Below are positions 20,701 to 28,205 of a stretch of 40,842 nt of DNA, in pieces. The position numbers were made by a program, and so were the translations under genes. Source of the DNA: Zygnema cylindricum (taxonomy: Eukaryota; Streptophyta; Zygnematophyceae; Zygnematales; Zygnemataceae). Each line of letters opens with the position of its first letter. Position 1 is the first letter of the stretch. Below the pieces are notes generated by a model. The model was given only the letters and a program-made list of their open reading frames with translations, searched no databases and was not told where the DNA came from. The DNA lies in assembly GCA_037447655.1 (NCBI GenBank), contig JBBHKE010000803.1:1-40842 (forward strand), written 5' to 3'.

Positions 20701-23500
20701 GACACTTCATGTACTTGCAGGAATTTGCGAAGTGTGGTTGTAGTTGCAATCATGCCAGCCATTTAACTGATGGAGAGCCACCCTCCTTCTGTTCTCTGCC
20801 ACTATGGCATGACCCAGTATCAAGGACTGCAAATATGTCAGGATTTGCCTCATCTGATGGCCATTTATACAACTGCAAACACTTTTCGTCAGCTCTTCAA
20901 AGCACATTTCATCTTGTCTTTGTCCTTGACGAATCAGGATCTATGTCTGGAAAGCCGTGGATAGACTTACAACATGCAGTGGAAGGATTTGTCACTACAA
21001 GGCTGCGAAACCATACCAATGATATCATCTCTATCATTCAGTATGATTCGTCATCGAGGATTATATGTGAAGCTGTCCCCATCACCAACGGTCGTCATCG
21101 AGGTCTTCCTTTTAGTGGAGGCGGTACAAACTTTTCTGTCGCTTTGGAAACAGCATATGGTGTTATTGATAGGACTAATACACGACACCCACAACACCAG
21201 CCTATGCTTCTCTTCCTTTCAGATGGGCAGAGTGGCACGGCAGATGGGACAGCTCAAATGGAACGACTGAATAGGGATTTTAGTGGCAAGCTTTCTCTTT
21301 TCACTGTTGGCTTTGGAGCCGGTGTTTGCTCATCAATTCTAGAAAATCTTGCCAGGTTAGGTGGCGGTAAATATTATCAGTCAATTGATGGAATAGCGCT
21401 GAAAAACACGTTCATTGAAGTAGCCTCAAAATTGGGGCAAAAAGTCGCGTTAGTTGCAGAAAAGGTAAGTTCTCAAACCATCGCTATTGCTGAGGAATGC
21501 ATATTGAAGTTTCGATTTTTTTGAGGTTAGGCGGACAATTGGGATACGGTTGTGGAATGATCATCGAATGTGGATATTTAAAGGCTTGGTTCTTTTTTTT
21601 CTTTGGGGGAAATTGAGTTTAGCTGCACATGTTAAACTGTTAATAACTGCTCCAAACCACTAAATTCAAGAACACCATATACATCATATAAACATATAAT
21701 AGTGTATAAATGGTGGATCTGAAATCGTTAAATTTGAAATTGTACAATCTTGCATTGTCATCATGGCAAAGAAAATAATGTATTTGCCAACAAATTCCAG
21801 ACTAATCAAAAATGAATCGTGTTGTGAAAGCGAATCAGTGTTTATAATTAAATGTGTCATGGTGCCATATCACTGTCAAACAATTGGGGAAGTCAGACAA
21901 AACATTTGTAGTAGTCGGTTTGCTGTTTATGTGTTTCTGTATGAAAAGCTAGATCACAATATTTTTATCCCTTTCAGGAAACTACATGCTTTTTTTTTTT
22001 GTGCATGGGAACTTCGTTTACGTATTCATAAAAAAAATTGTATGACCTGGAACATTATGACAGGGTGAGGATGAGACGAAGCATATTCTGAGGATCATGT
22101 CTCGATGTGGAATTGTAAGTTTTCCCACCCATAGTTGCTACTAAAGTAGTTGTTTTTTTTCCACTTTTGAATCAACCTCCATTTGGGTGCAAATTGAAAT
22201 TTTCGAAGGTGCCGGATACTCCAGAAGCCTTACAATCCCAAACATGTGATTCTCCTCCTGGCTTGAAAACAAGGAGCCCGCCTCTTTACCATCACTTTCG
22301 AATTCCTATGATATGATTAAGATGAAGTGAGTCTCAATTCAACATACATTGTCTGTCGTCGTTTTTGTAGTATGAAAACAATACAGTCTTTCACGTCATC
22401 GTTTTTGTGTTTAGAAATAAAATTAGCATTAAGAAAAAGGGAAGGAACTTGTCGCAGCGTCTCCAGAGCCACAGAGTCGAGCAACAGCAGCGAGGCAAGG
22501 CTGAGGAGGAGTATCACAAGGCTCTGGAAACCATTGGACCACAGGTGGCGGAGATGAAAAATAGTTCAAAAACAGTGGAGGATTTCCTGGCGAAGATTGG
22601 AATTCAGGTGAAAGCTTCAACTTGCTTGTATGTTGTAATACCCATAATAATGAACCGGTACACGCGGTTCAATTTGATTTCCATTTGTCCCTTAGTTTGA
22701 ACAATAAACAATGAAGTATACGAAGTACTAGACTGACATTAGGTACACTTTGTCGCCATGTAAACATACAAGACATCTTTATTTTACCATACGATTTTGA
22801 CGGAATCAAATCATAGGAAGGATATCAATGCTCAAACTTCCAAAATAAAGGAGAATGTGAAAGCAGCTCATTTTGATCGGGCTGCGATAGTGTAATGAAA
22901 TGTAATGGACATTAAAATGGATAAAAATTGGGAAAGTAATGTAACGAGATATTGCTGGCCGGGAACTGCTCTACAAACTTAACTGTTTCACATGTGTGAC
23001 GTGACCTCACTCGTGAAAAATCCACATGTGCAACCGCCCTGACTTTGTCTTAATTTCCATCCATTCGTACACCATGGCTCATGATTTTACTTGTCTTGAA
23101 CTTTCACCTGTAATATTTATCATGGCCAAGCTGGCCGAACAGGCAGAACGATATGACGGTGAGCTACCGAGATATGCTGTGAATAGTCTTTTGGACCTTG
23201 GATTTTTTTCCTGTTCGCATATTTGTACGGATATGTGTTATGACACACACTCACTCGACTCACTGAATAGTTATTTAATGTTCATTATTATGCGGAGTAG
23301 AGTATCCCAAGCAAATACGGATCCATTTCTCTCAACGGTTTTGGCCTTTTGTGGGGCAGGTAACGGGAGGGCGCGTCGATACGGCGAAAAAGGCGGCATT
23401 CCAAAAATTTCACCCGGACAAAAATCAAAATGCCCCGGTGGAGCAGCGAGTGTTCTGCGAGGAGGTCGTTAAAGTGCTCAACGGCGATTGGTCCTCTTAG
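10830..23500 (+). CDS. Very-large-GTPase-like / zinc / vWA / J-domain protein (11 exons, about 2,321 aa)
   Basis: Proposed joins: 10830-11755, 12380-12746, 13060-13368, 13611-17219, 18162-18343, 19261-19453, 19730-20023, 20721-21464, 22064-22114, 22458-22607, 23360-23500. All introns are GT-AG and all phases agree with no internal stop, so the gene looks intact. The start is the first ATG in the open frame of exon 1 (MGGGSPTRSP). Domains: helical, possibly SAM-like N-terminus (about 65-200); G domain with P-loop at 1341-1348; Cys/His zinc region (1738-1960); vWA domain (about 2020-2200, MIDAS D2030); J-domain (about 2264-2320, HPD at 2293-2295). I recall uncharacterised fungal proteins with the same G-zinc-vWA order and near-identical zinc motifs, so that core is an old family. 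GTP hydrolysis, metal-dependent ligand binding by vWA, and Hsp70 recruitment by the J-domain are inferred from motifs. No signal peptide or membrane segment is seen, so a cytosolic location is likely. Confidence 0.8.
11756..12379 (+). other. Intron 1 (T-rich)
   Basis: A GT-AG intron of 624 bp ending GACTGCAG. It is T-rich and has no recognisable embedded element. Confidence 0.7.
12380..12746 (+). CDS. Exon 2 of the GTPase/vWA/J-domain gene
   Basis: Completes the split serine codon and runs SSTNASKIVFEKLDE to LCHQ (to residue 431). Contains YLVLWPQEDAF and a preceding YAFVATPES strand, an alternating hydrophobic pattern suggesting an alpha/beta fold ahead of the G domain. No family is recognised for this part. 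Donor CACCAG|GTGGGA, phase 0. Confidence 0.8.
13060..13368 (+). CDS. Exon 3 of the GTPase/vWA/J-domain gene
   Basis: 103 codons (residues 432-534), from VFICLDEHC to FINIE. It has a glycine-rich turn MLIGGHGGGAIL. The exon follows CTTTTGCAG and ends ATTGAG|GTTGGG. No family is recognised. Confidence 0.8.
13611..17219 (+). CDS. Exon 4: large exon with the G domain
   Basis: 1,203 codons (residues 535-1737) in one open frame. The first half is helical with charged repeats. A mid part (about 900-1250) is rich in beta strands (LVNKDKVLVVARQG, CMAFLHGCQKLALLDVSNR) and reads like a WD/beta-propeller, though no clear WD repeat signature was found. The G domain carries the P-loop GKQSTGKS (1341-1348), LDFEGLG for the G3 Asp-x-x-Gly (D1392), and IANKDV (N1461) as the likely guanine-binding motif. 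Wording of G3 (LDxEGLG) is typical of the GBP/RHD3/very-large-inducible-GTPase group. After it comes a helical tail. Donor TGGCAA|GTAAGT, phase 0. Confidence 0.85.
17591..18060. mobile_element. Non-autonomous hAT-type MITE in intron 4
   Basis: 470 bp with perfect 18-bp terminal inverted repeats (TAGTGTTGTGTATCGGCA / TGCCGATACACAACACTA). It is flanked on both sides by CTTTTTGC (17583-17590 and 18061-18068), an 8-bp target duplication as made by hAT transposases. The inside is filled with CGATAAC/GTTATCG palindromes and has no transposase. The perfect ends suggest recent insertion. It sits wholly within the intron and leaves the acceptor at 18160-18161 intact. Confidence 0.9.
18162..18343 (+). 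CDS. Exon 5: first Cys/His zinc module
   Basis: Residues 1738-1797 plus two bases. In frame with exon 4 it reads VCKSTCSHCYLFC, HSCMGSHECKELCWFC and VCSDKMGHPGEHDC: regularly spaced Cys and His of a multi-zinc module. I recall the same C..C..C-x-L...H..H.C..H.C pattern in the zinc region of fungal GTPase/vWA proteins. It likely mediates protein or nucleic acid binding. Acceptor GTGGCAG, donor TGCAG|GTGAGT, phase 2. Confidence 0.85.
18388..18660 (+). repeat. Purine-rich (GA)n tract in intron 5
   Basis: An A/G-only or nearly A/G-only stretch; 18498-18620 is a GA/GAGG microsatellite with GCGAGAGG variants. Confidence 0.85.
18780..19160 (+). repeat. Pyrimidine-rich (CT)n tract in intron 5
   Basis: C/T-rich from 18786 to 19157 with CTCCCTCC repeats, about 120 bp after the purine tract on the same strand. 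Together they can pair as a very large hairpin in the transcript. Confidence 0.85.
19261..19453 (+). CDS. Exon 6: second Cys/His module with PIPP motif
   Basis: The acceptor GGGATGCAG at 19260 is the one whose phase fits exon 5. It gives VPIPPFKLKHEGSHRHSL, then CDQRCPTCLYFCDQPFGH and SHSAAHGMMRNC. PIPPxxLxHEGxHxHSL and CxxRCPxCxYFCxxPxGH recur, as I remember, in fungal proteins of the same order, which strongly supports exon choice. Donor ACTGAG|GTAAAA, phase 0. The acceptor has a poor pyrimidine tract; the TTGCAG at 19216 would break phase. Confidence 0.8.
19730..20023 (+). CDS. Exon 7: third Cys/His module
   Basis: 98 codons (1863-1960): EIDVGQRKYVVGES, then MCDMFCRTMGRGHIHVLPC and HETCRYIGKSAG, ending HSCYWPTINWTDPCAVSERE. 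The MCxMxCxxMGRxHxHVxxC motif is a family hallmark in my memory of fungal homologues. Donor GCGAG|GTAGTT. Confidence 0.85.
20721..21464 (+). CDS. Exon 8: vWA domain
   Basis: 248 codons (1961-2208). It opens EFAKCGCSC with SFCSLPLWHDP, the last zinc-region motif, then the vWA domain: VFVLDESGSMSG gives MIDAS motif DxSxS (D2030), SGGGTNFSVAL gives the MIDAS threonine, and LLFLSDGQSG gives the third aspartate. All three metal-site elements are present, so the domain should bind a divalent ion and a partner carrying an acidic residue. Donor GAAAAG|GTAAGT. Confidence 0.9.
22064..22114 (+). CDS. Exon 9: 17-codon linker exon
   Basis: GEDETKHILRIMSRCGI. It has consensus borders (ATGACAG|GGTGAGG and GGAATT|GTAAGT) and correct phase. 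It begins the helical linker after vWA. Short exons are hard to prove by eye. Confidence 0.6.
22458..22607 (+). CDS. Exon 10: coiled-coil linker and J-domain helix I
   Basis: Encodes RLQSHRVEQQQRGKAEEEYH, a charged helix, then VEDFLAKIGIQ, the shape of J-domain helix I (D-F/Y-x-x-L-G-I). The start at 22458 (TCGCAG) is the only one in phase with exon 9. A better pyrimidine tract precedes 22415 (GTGTTTAG), which would need an extra exon or another phase, so the 5' border is uncertain. Donor ATTCAG|GTGAAA. Confidence 0.65.
22608..23359 (+). other. Intron 10 with an embedded 14-3-3-like fragment
   Basis: The GT-AG intron before the last exon. The only recognisable content is the 14-3-3 fragment at 23122-23158. 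Confidence 0.6.
23122..23158 (+). pseudogene. Orphan 14-3-3 N-terminal helix fragment
   Basis: Twelve codons read MAKLAEQAERYD, the invariant first-helix signature of eukaryotic 14-3-3 proteins, followed directly by G|GTGAGC, a good splice donor. The residues before it (SPVIFI) only loosely recall the usual EENVYM context. No other 14-3-3 sequence is seen nearby, so it is either a captured exon fragment or the relic of a 14-3-3 gene. A full 14-3-3 has about 250 residues. Confidence 0.6.
23360..23500 (+). CDS. Exon 11: C-terminal J-domain with HPD motif
   Basis: 46 codons and TAG. After GGGGCAG it reads VTGGRVDTAKKAAFQKFHPD (helix II and the HPD loop at 2293-2295), then EQRVFCEEVVKVLNGDW (helix III). 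Combined with helix I from exon 10 this is a compact J-domain of about 57 residues, nearest in look to auxilin-type J-domains that end in CEKVFDLLKEAW. The HPD triad is what activates Hsp70 ATPase. The protein ends four residues after helix III. Confidence 0.8.
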   Translation, partial: VTGGRVDTAKKAAFQKFHPDKNQNAPVEQRVFCEEVVKVLNGDWSS

Positions 23501-24179
23501 GAGACTTGAACTTTCTCTTCAATTCATTTGTATTTTAAGCAACCTTAACTAAATAGATGGACTGGCATTTTTTGTCACAACAGTTTTTTTGGGAGAAAAG
23601 TTGATTTTCATTTTAGGCGATGTAGATTTAGTAGATGGTTGTGACATTCTTTGTCACGGGGCTCTTTTTGGCCAAAAGGCGTCTTTTTAGTTGAATGTAT
23701 ATATTATTTTTTAGTAAGATTTTTGTCAAAATGGTATATTGGGTTACACTTGTGGTCGAGGTCAACTATGTTCTTTGCCATTGTTCACACTGTTCACCGG
23801 CATTAGTTTCTGTTGTCTCCTCCCTCGGATCAACTCCCGCATTCTCTAAATTGTTGGCCCATTGCGTTGTTCACGGGGCTACCACCATCACATATAAGTA
23901 AATGCTTCGGAGCATAAGAGGTAACGAAGAGATCGAATATTCACACAACATATAGAATCACAATATGCAATGTGCAAGACGCAATGCTGTGACAACACAC
24001 TATCTGAATTATAATCAGTTAGTTCTTGAAAAGTACAATATACAATTTTGGGGAAAGTTCATAATAAAAAAGTCCATTCCAAGCAGTACAAATGATCGAA
24101 AATTTTGGACATCGGTCGTAATAATGTCAAAAAAAAAAAAAAGGCCTTGCAGCTTATTGAACATTAATAGGTCAATAAC
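23501..24179. other. 3' flank of the large gene
   Basis: No gene is recognised. T-rich stretches and AATAAA-like words could serve polyadenylation, but none is clearly placed. Confidence 0.4.
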
Positions 24180-24597
24180 TAGTATTGTGTATCCGGTCAA
24201 AACTAATCACGATAAAACGGATATCAATAATCATCGACCATTGAATGGTGAGGGGGTCCCTGTATACCGTTCCGGAACATTTATTTTTTAAATATAGTAT
24301 ACTATATCATAGTACTTTGTACTATATTGTATTATATTTCATACATTATATAGTGTGGCATGCCATGTATGACAATCTGTTCCATACTTCCGTACAAAAC
24401 AGTACAAGTATACGGACTAAACCGTACAGTTGTCGCCGATAATTATTGGGCCCGATATTTAACGGTAATTTATCGCGATTGGTTTTTTTATCGCGATAAT
24501 TCTGTTACCAATACACCGGACCAATATATCGGTTATCGGTAGGTCCAAAAATGGTTCATATCGGTTATTGACAAATGGCTACCGATACACAACACTG
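24180..24597. mobile_element. Degenerate hAT-type MITE, same family as 17591-18060
   Basis: Ends TAGTATTGTGTATCCGGT and ACCGATACACAACACT match the inverted repeats of the intron-4 MITE with several changes. The interior shares TATCGCGATAA words, GTGTGGCATGCCA and the TAGTATACTATA block. No target duplication is convincing, so it is older. Confidence 0.7.
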
Positions 24598-26771
24598 GAC
24601 TAATTACACATGACAAAGAAACTATTAACCGTAATAAATACAATTCAACTGCCTTATAGACGATATTGTCATATTGTGATTACTGGAAAATCATGTTCAC
24701 ACAGACTTGAGTTTGGCGACTATAACGACAAACCACAACTAATAATCACAAGAGTAGCGTTATTGGCGCCCCCCGCTGGAAAGGAGTGAATTACTTGCTA
24801 CAACCAGTAACAACAATTTTTTGCATTGTTATCCGTTTTTTGAGATTTCCGTAAACGCATCGTACATATGGTCAACGGCCATTACTTCGGTTACTAATGG
24901 TAATCCATCGATAGCCATTTGCTGATAACCAATATGTACACCAGATAATGGATATATGTATATGTCAGAAGGTTATGAAAACACGTTATGAACGGTTACT
25001 GAACGGGCCGTAACTATCGAAACCGCTGGTGGAATGGTTGTGATTTTTCTGCCCTTCCGCTGACATTCTTAGGCGACTTTATTTTAATTGTTTTGTCGGA
25101 TGGCCCCCCAACCGATAATTATCGTTGCGGAATGGGACCCTCATTCAATGTCATGGTTATGTTGCGTCTGGTTGCCGTCACAACGCCACGAATTACTCCA
25201 CAACAAACAAAATAGTACGAAAATGGACTGAAGTACGCACCTCATACATACTAATAGTTTTTTCTTTGTACAGATTTTGAGTGTACATTTTGACTGTACT
25301 TATTTCAGGTGGTATTTCATTCACTTCTTGTTTATGCTTAATGTGATTTAATTGTACTTATATGTGATATAGCTGTACTACGCTTTAACTTGAACTGTAT
25401 TTGAATATTATTCCTGTAAAAAGAGAGTACTGCTCAAATACCAAAATATTTTTGCTTGTTCTTTTTGTGGAAAAATTATCTACTCGGTTGACATACTCAG
25501 GCAGCGGACCAATAATTTTAAACCAACTGCGGTTCAAATGCTGTGCTGTTACTGCGGTGTAAATCACGGTATGGTTACGTTTTCCAACCACACTGATGAC
25601 ATCATTATCCAAAGCGCAATTTTGAGAAAACATGACTTTTCCAAAATCACTTCTAGTTCTTGCAATGCCTTTGTAGGTGTTTGACAAGAATCCTCCCGCT
25701 GGACGCCCAAAATAACTGTTCCTCTAGACTTCATCAAACATGTCGTCCAATATTAAGTAGATCTGCACACTACCAGGTTTTACCTTAATAGATTGCCTTA
25801 ATCTGGTTATCATTCCTTTCTCCAACCACACAAGTGCCGCCAAAATCCTGAGTTCCTGGTCCCAGCATTACGAGCATACACCGAAGCTGCCAGATTTCCA
25901 TGTTAATGTGGCTCAAACCAACGGTGCTTTTATATTCTAAAACCAGAGAAAAACTAGTGGGGTTCACATGTTCGCCTGTACGCATAAACATATTGCAATT
26001 CAGATTTGTTTTACACACAACCTTGAGTATTAGGACTAGAACATTGGTGCCAATTCAGGTTTTTGTCGGTTCTCGATCTGAAACCATAACCACACTAAAC
26101 TATGATGTAAGAGCATAATGCGAATGGTAGCCCTGATTGCTTCATGACAAATGTTAACGTTTACGTGTGAATTTAGGCCAAACTATATATATTTTAAAAC
26201 GTTTTCAAGTTTTTGGTGAATGTTTGACCATAACTGCAGACAAAAGATCATAGTGAATTTCAGTAGGGATTATGATACCATTCTCACTTTTTCACATTAA
26301 CAACACCAAAATCCCAACTTCCGGTGTTCGACAACATGTTCGTCATGTTAGACAAAACATGACGAATTGGTACAATTTTGTCTTACCAGAATTCTCTAAT
26401 ACCTCCAACTCGATGACCAAACAAAATTGGAACTGTTTCTCTAATTCACCATCACTGTAAATAATTAAGTAGACAGTGAATGAATTTATCATCTCTTTCC
26501 AGATCTACGTTGACAGCAAAAAGTCCTTCACTACACGTGCCTTCATGGGAATACTGACTATTTATCTAAACTATTGTTACCATATTGTTCCTTAAATGAA
26601 ATGTGCATTTTATTTGTTTTAGGGACCTTATTGGTTTTTTTTCTAAAGCCCTTTCAATAAATTAAAGAAGCAAACGATGAGATCGAACATAATTTACTCA
26701 ATGATTCCATGGAAGGATAAAAAAATGTGTTAGAGAATAAATAAATGTATTCTCTCAGGTATTGGTGACAC
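24598..26771. other. Gene-free stretch with weak minus-strand frames
   Basis: No supported gene. Minus-strand frames at 25687-25385 and 26018-25785 both contain a VVGxRN-like word (SVVGKRNHT; CVVGERNDN), so they may be two copies of one decayed repeat. The only clear structure is the hairpin at 26339-26366. Confidence 0.35.
26339..26366. repeat. Perfect 11-bp stem hairpin
   Basis: TTCGTCATGTT, loop AGACAA, AACATGACGAA. It could be a terminator-like RNA hairpin or transposon residue; nothing nearby decides. Confidence 0.7.
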
Positions 26772-27363
26772 TTAATAATCACTTCTTTTTTGTTCTTGCA
26801 TTGCTTCCAGCTCTACTATTTTCGCCTCCAAGACCCTCACCCTGTCCTCCAAGGCCTACATAAGCACAAATAGAGTTCAATCAGGCGAAGCAATATTCCT
26901 AAGAACAATCAACTAACACCGCTTAAGAGATCTAAGGAATGGAAAAAGTTTAAGAAGTACCTTCGATTTTCAATTGACATGAAACATGCATAACAAATAA
27001 CTTGTTTTTCTGGCACTTTTTAATGTATCTAGTGATTGTGTTACCAGGTACGTGCACCGAAATAAAAAACCTGAAAAGCAAGATAAGGAAATAACAAAAA
27101 AAAAATGATCTTCTACATTGCCGCACTCACATCGACAAGAATGTCATAGACATGCTGATGATGAAGACCACAGGGATGTTAAAAGCCATGTGACCGTACA
27201 ACCTACAATATACCTCGTATCTTTTCTCTTTGGCAGCTTCTTTCCTAGCTTCCACCATCGATCCCCTTGAAACCTCCAAAGCAACAGCGACGGAACCCAC
27301 CTGTTTCCATCCAGAAAAAACATTGTAACGAAAAGGATGTTGATCAAAAGAGGCACTTGTCAT
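26772..27363 (-). CDS. Small predicted membrane/coiled-coil protein (3 exons, 111 aa)
   Basis: Proposed minus-strand exons: 27363-27131, 27070-27052 and 26855-26772. The splice sites (GAT|GTGAGTG, CTTTTCAG|G, CAC|GTACCT, TTATGTAG|GCC) are good and phases fit (2, 0). The protein begins MTSASFDQHPFRYNVFSGWK, has a basic/acidic helix (MVEARKEAAKEKRYEVY), a hydrophobic segment NIPVVFIISMSMTFLSM continuing FFISVH, long enough to cross a membrane, and ends in a heptad-like helix ALEDRVRVLEAKIVELEAM. I do not recognise the family. An upstream exon cannot be excluded, and CAG|GTGGGT at 27301 could be an alternative donor. The 19-base middle exon is the weak point. Confidence 0.5.
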
Positions 27364-28149
27364 TGTAATCTAACTGCCATGCATCAATAGTTAGTTCACA
27401 GTTAGGGTGTCAAGTCATATTATGAGAATTCAGGAGATGGAAAAAAGAAGGACACTGAAAACTTGGGAAGCAATGAATAACAATAAAACTGATATTTAAA
27501 CTGATAAAAAAACAGTTGAAAGAGAGAGAGGGAGAGAGCCAACCCTCGCCCTCTCTCTTTCTTTAAAAAGGAAAGGAAGTATAAATATTGAATTGTGGCC
27601 TTAAAACTTAAAACCTAAAACTGTATGGCTTTTTGATTTCAGTTCATTTTCTTTTTTTGTTCTAATACCCTTTTGTGTTTTAGCTCAAAGGATGTCTTTT
27701 GATTTTTTCAAAAAAGAAAAGACTTTTTTCGTATTATGTATTTTATATTTTTAACGTATATAGGAGTAGATTTTTCTGCAGGAAGAAAAATAATACATAG
27801 GGCATAATTTTAGGGTTTTGAGAGGCGAAGGTCTTCTGTTACACCTTTCAGAGATTTTATGGTTTAGTGACTGATTTAGGGTTAGGGGTTTTAGTCTGAT
27901 TTGGGGTTCAGGGTTATTGCCCATATAGGGTTTAGGTCTAGTTTTGTTTCAACTGTTTTTAATTCAAATTTTTATATCCTTACTATGATCTTCCTAGAAT
28001 CTGAAATTCTTACTAGTATGTCTAATTTCTTACCAATAGGTTTAAATTTCTACTAAAATGCCTAAGCTTAACCAATATGTCCAAAGGTTTACTATCTTTA
28101 ATTTTGTACTAATATGCTTAAACGCTGTGTACCGGGATATGCCTGGCAG
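27364..28149. other. Region with AAACCCTA-type motifs and a degenerate 28-bp tandem repeat
   Basis: TTTAGGGTT-like words occur at 27810-27930 (TTTTAGGGTTTTGAG, ATTTAGGGTTAGGGG). Such telo-boxes are frequent in plant ribosomal protein promoters, and a uL29 exon follows. From 27965 to 28110 runs a degenerate tandem repeat built on TTTCTTACTAATATGTCTAA. A GA microsatellite is at 27521-27538. Confidence 0.5.
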
Positions 28150-28205
28150 CCAAAATCAAGGTGCATGAGCTCCGCACAAAGAGCAAAAGTGAACTGCTCA
28201 ATCAG
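28150..28205 (+). CDS. RPL35: Isolated exon of ribosomal protein uL29 (RPL35)
   Basis: Between GGCAG and GTATTC lie 56 bases giving KIKVHELRTKSKSELLNQ, a close match to the N-terminus of eukaryotic large-subunit protein uL29 (plant form begins MARIKVHELR). uL29 sits near the exit tunnel of the 60S subunit. The borders fall where plant RPL35 genes are, as I recall, split (after the start codon and after LLNQ). Neither the ATG exon nor the next exon (LKELK... LRVAKVTGG) was found up to the window end, and the acceptor lacks a pyrimidine tract. It is either a real gene with very long introns or a pseudogene fragment. Confidence 0.6.

Noticed and set aside
22210-22330. Extra exon between exons 9 and 10 (VPDTPEALQSQTC...)
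   Set aside because: An open run follows an AG, but it meets a stop before a usable donor and no phase combination fits.
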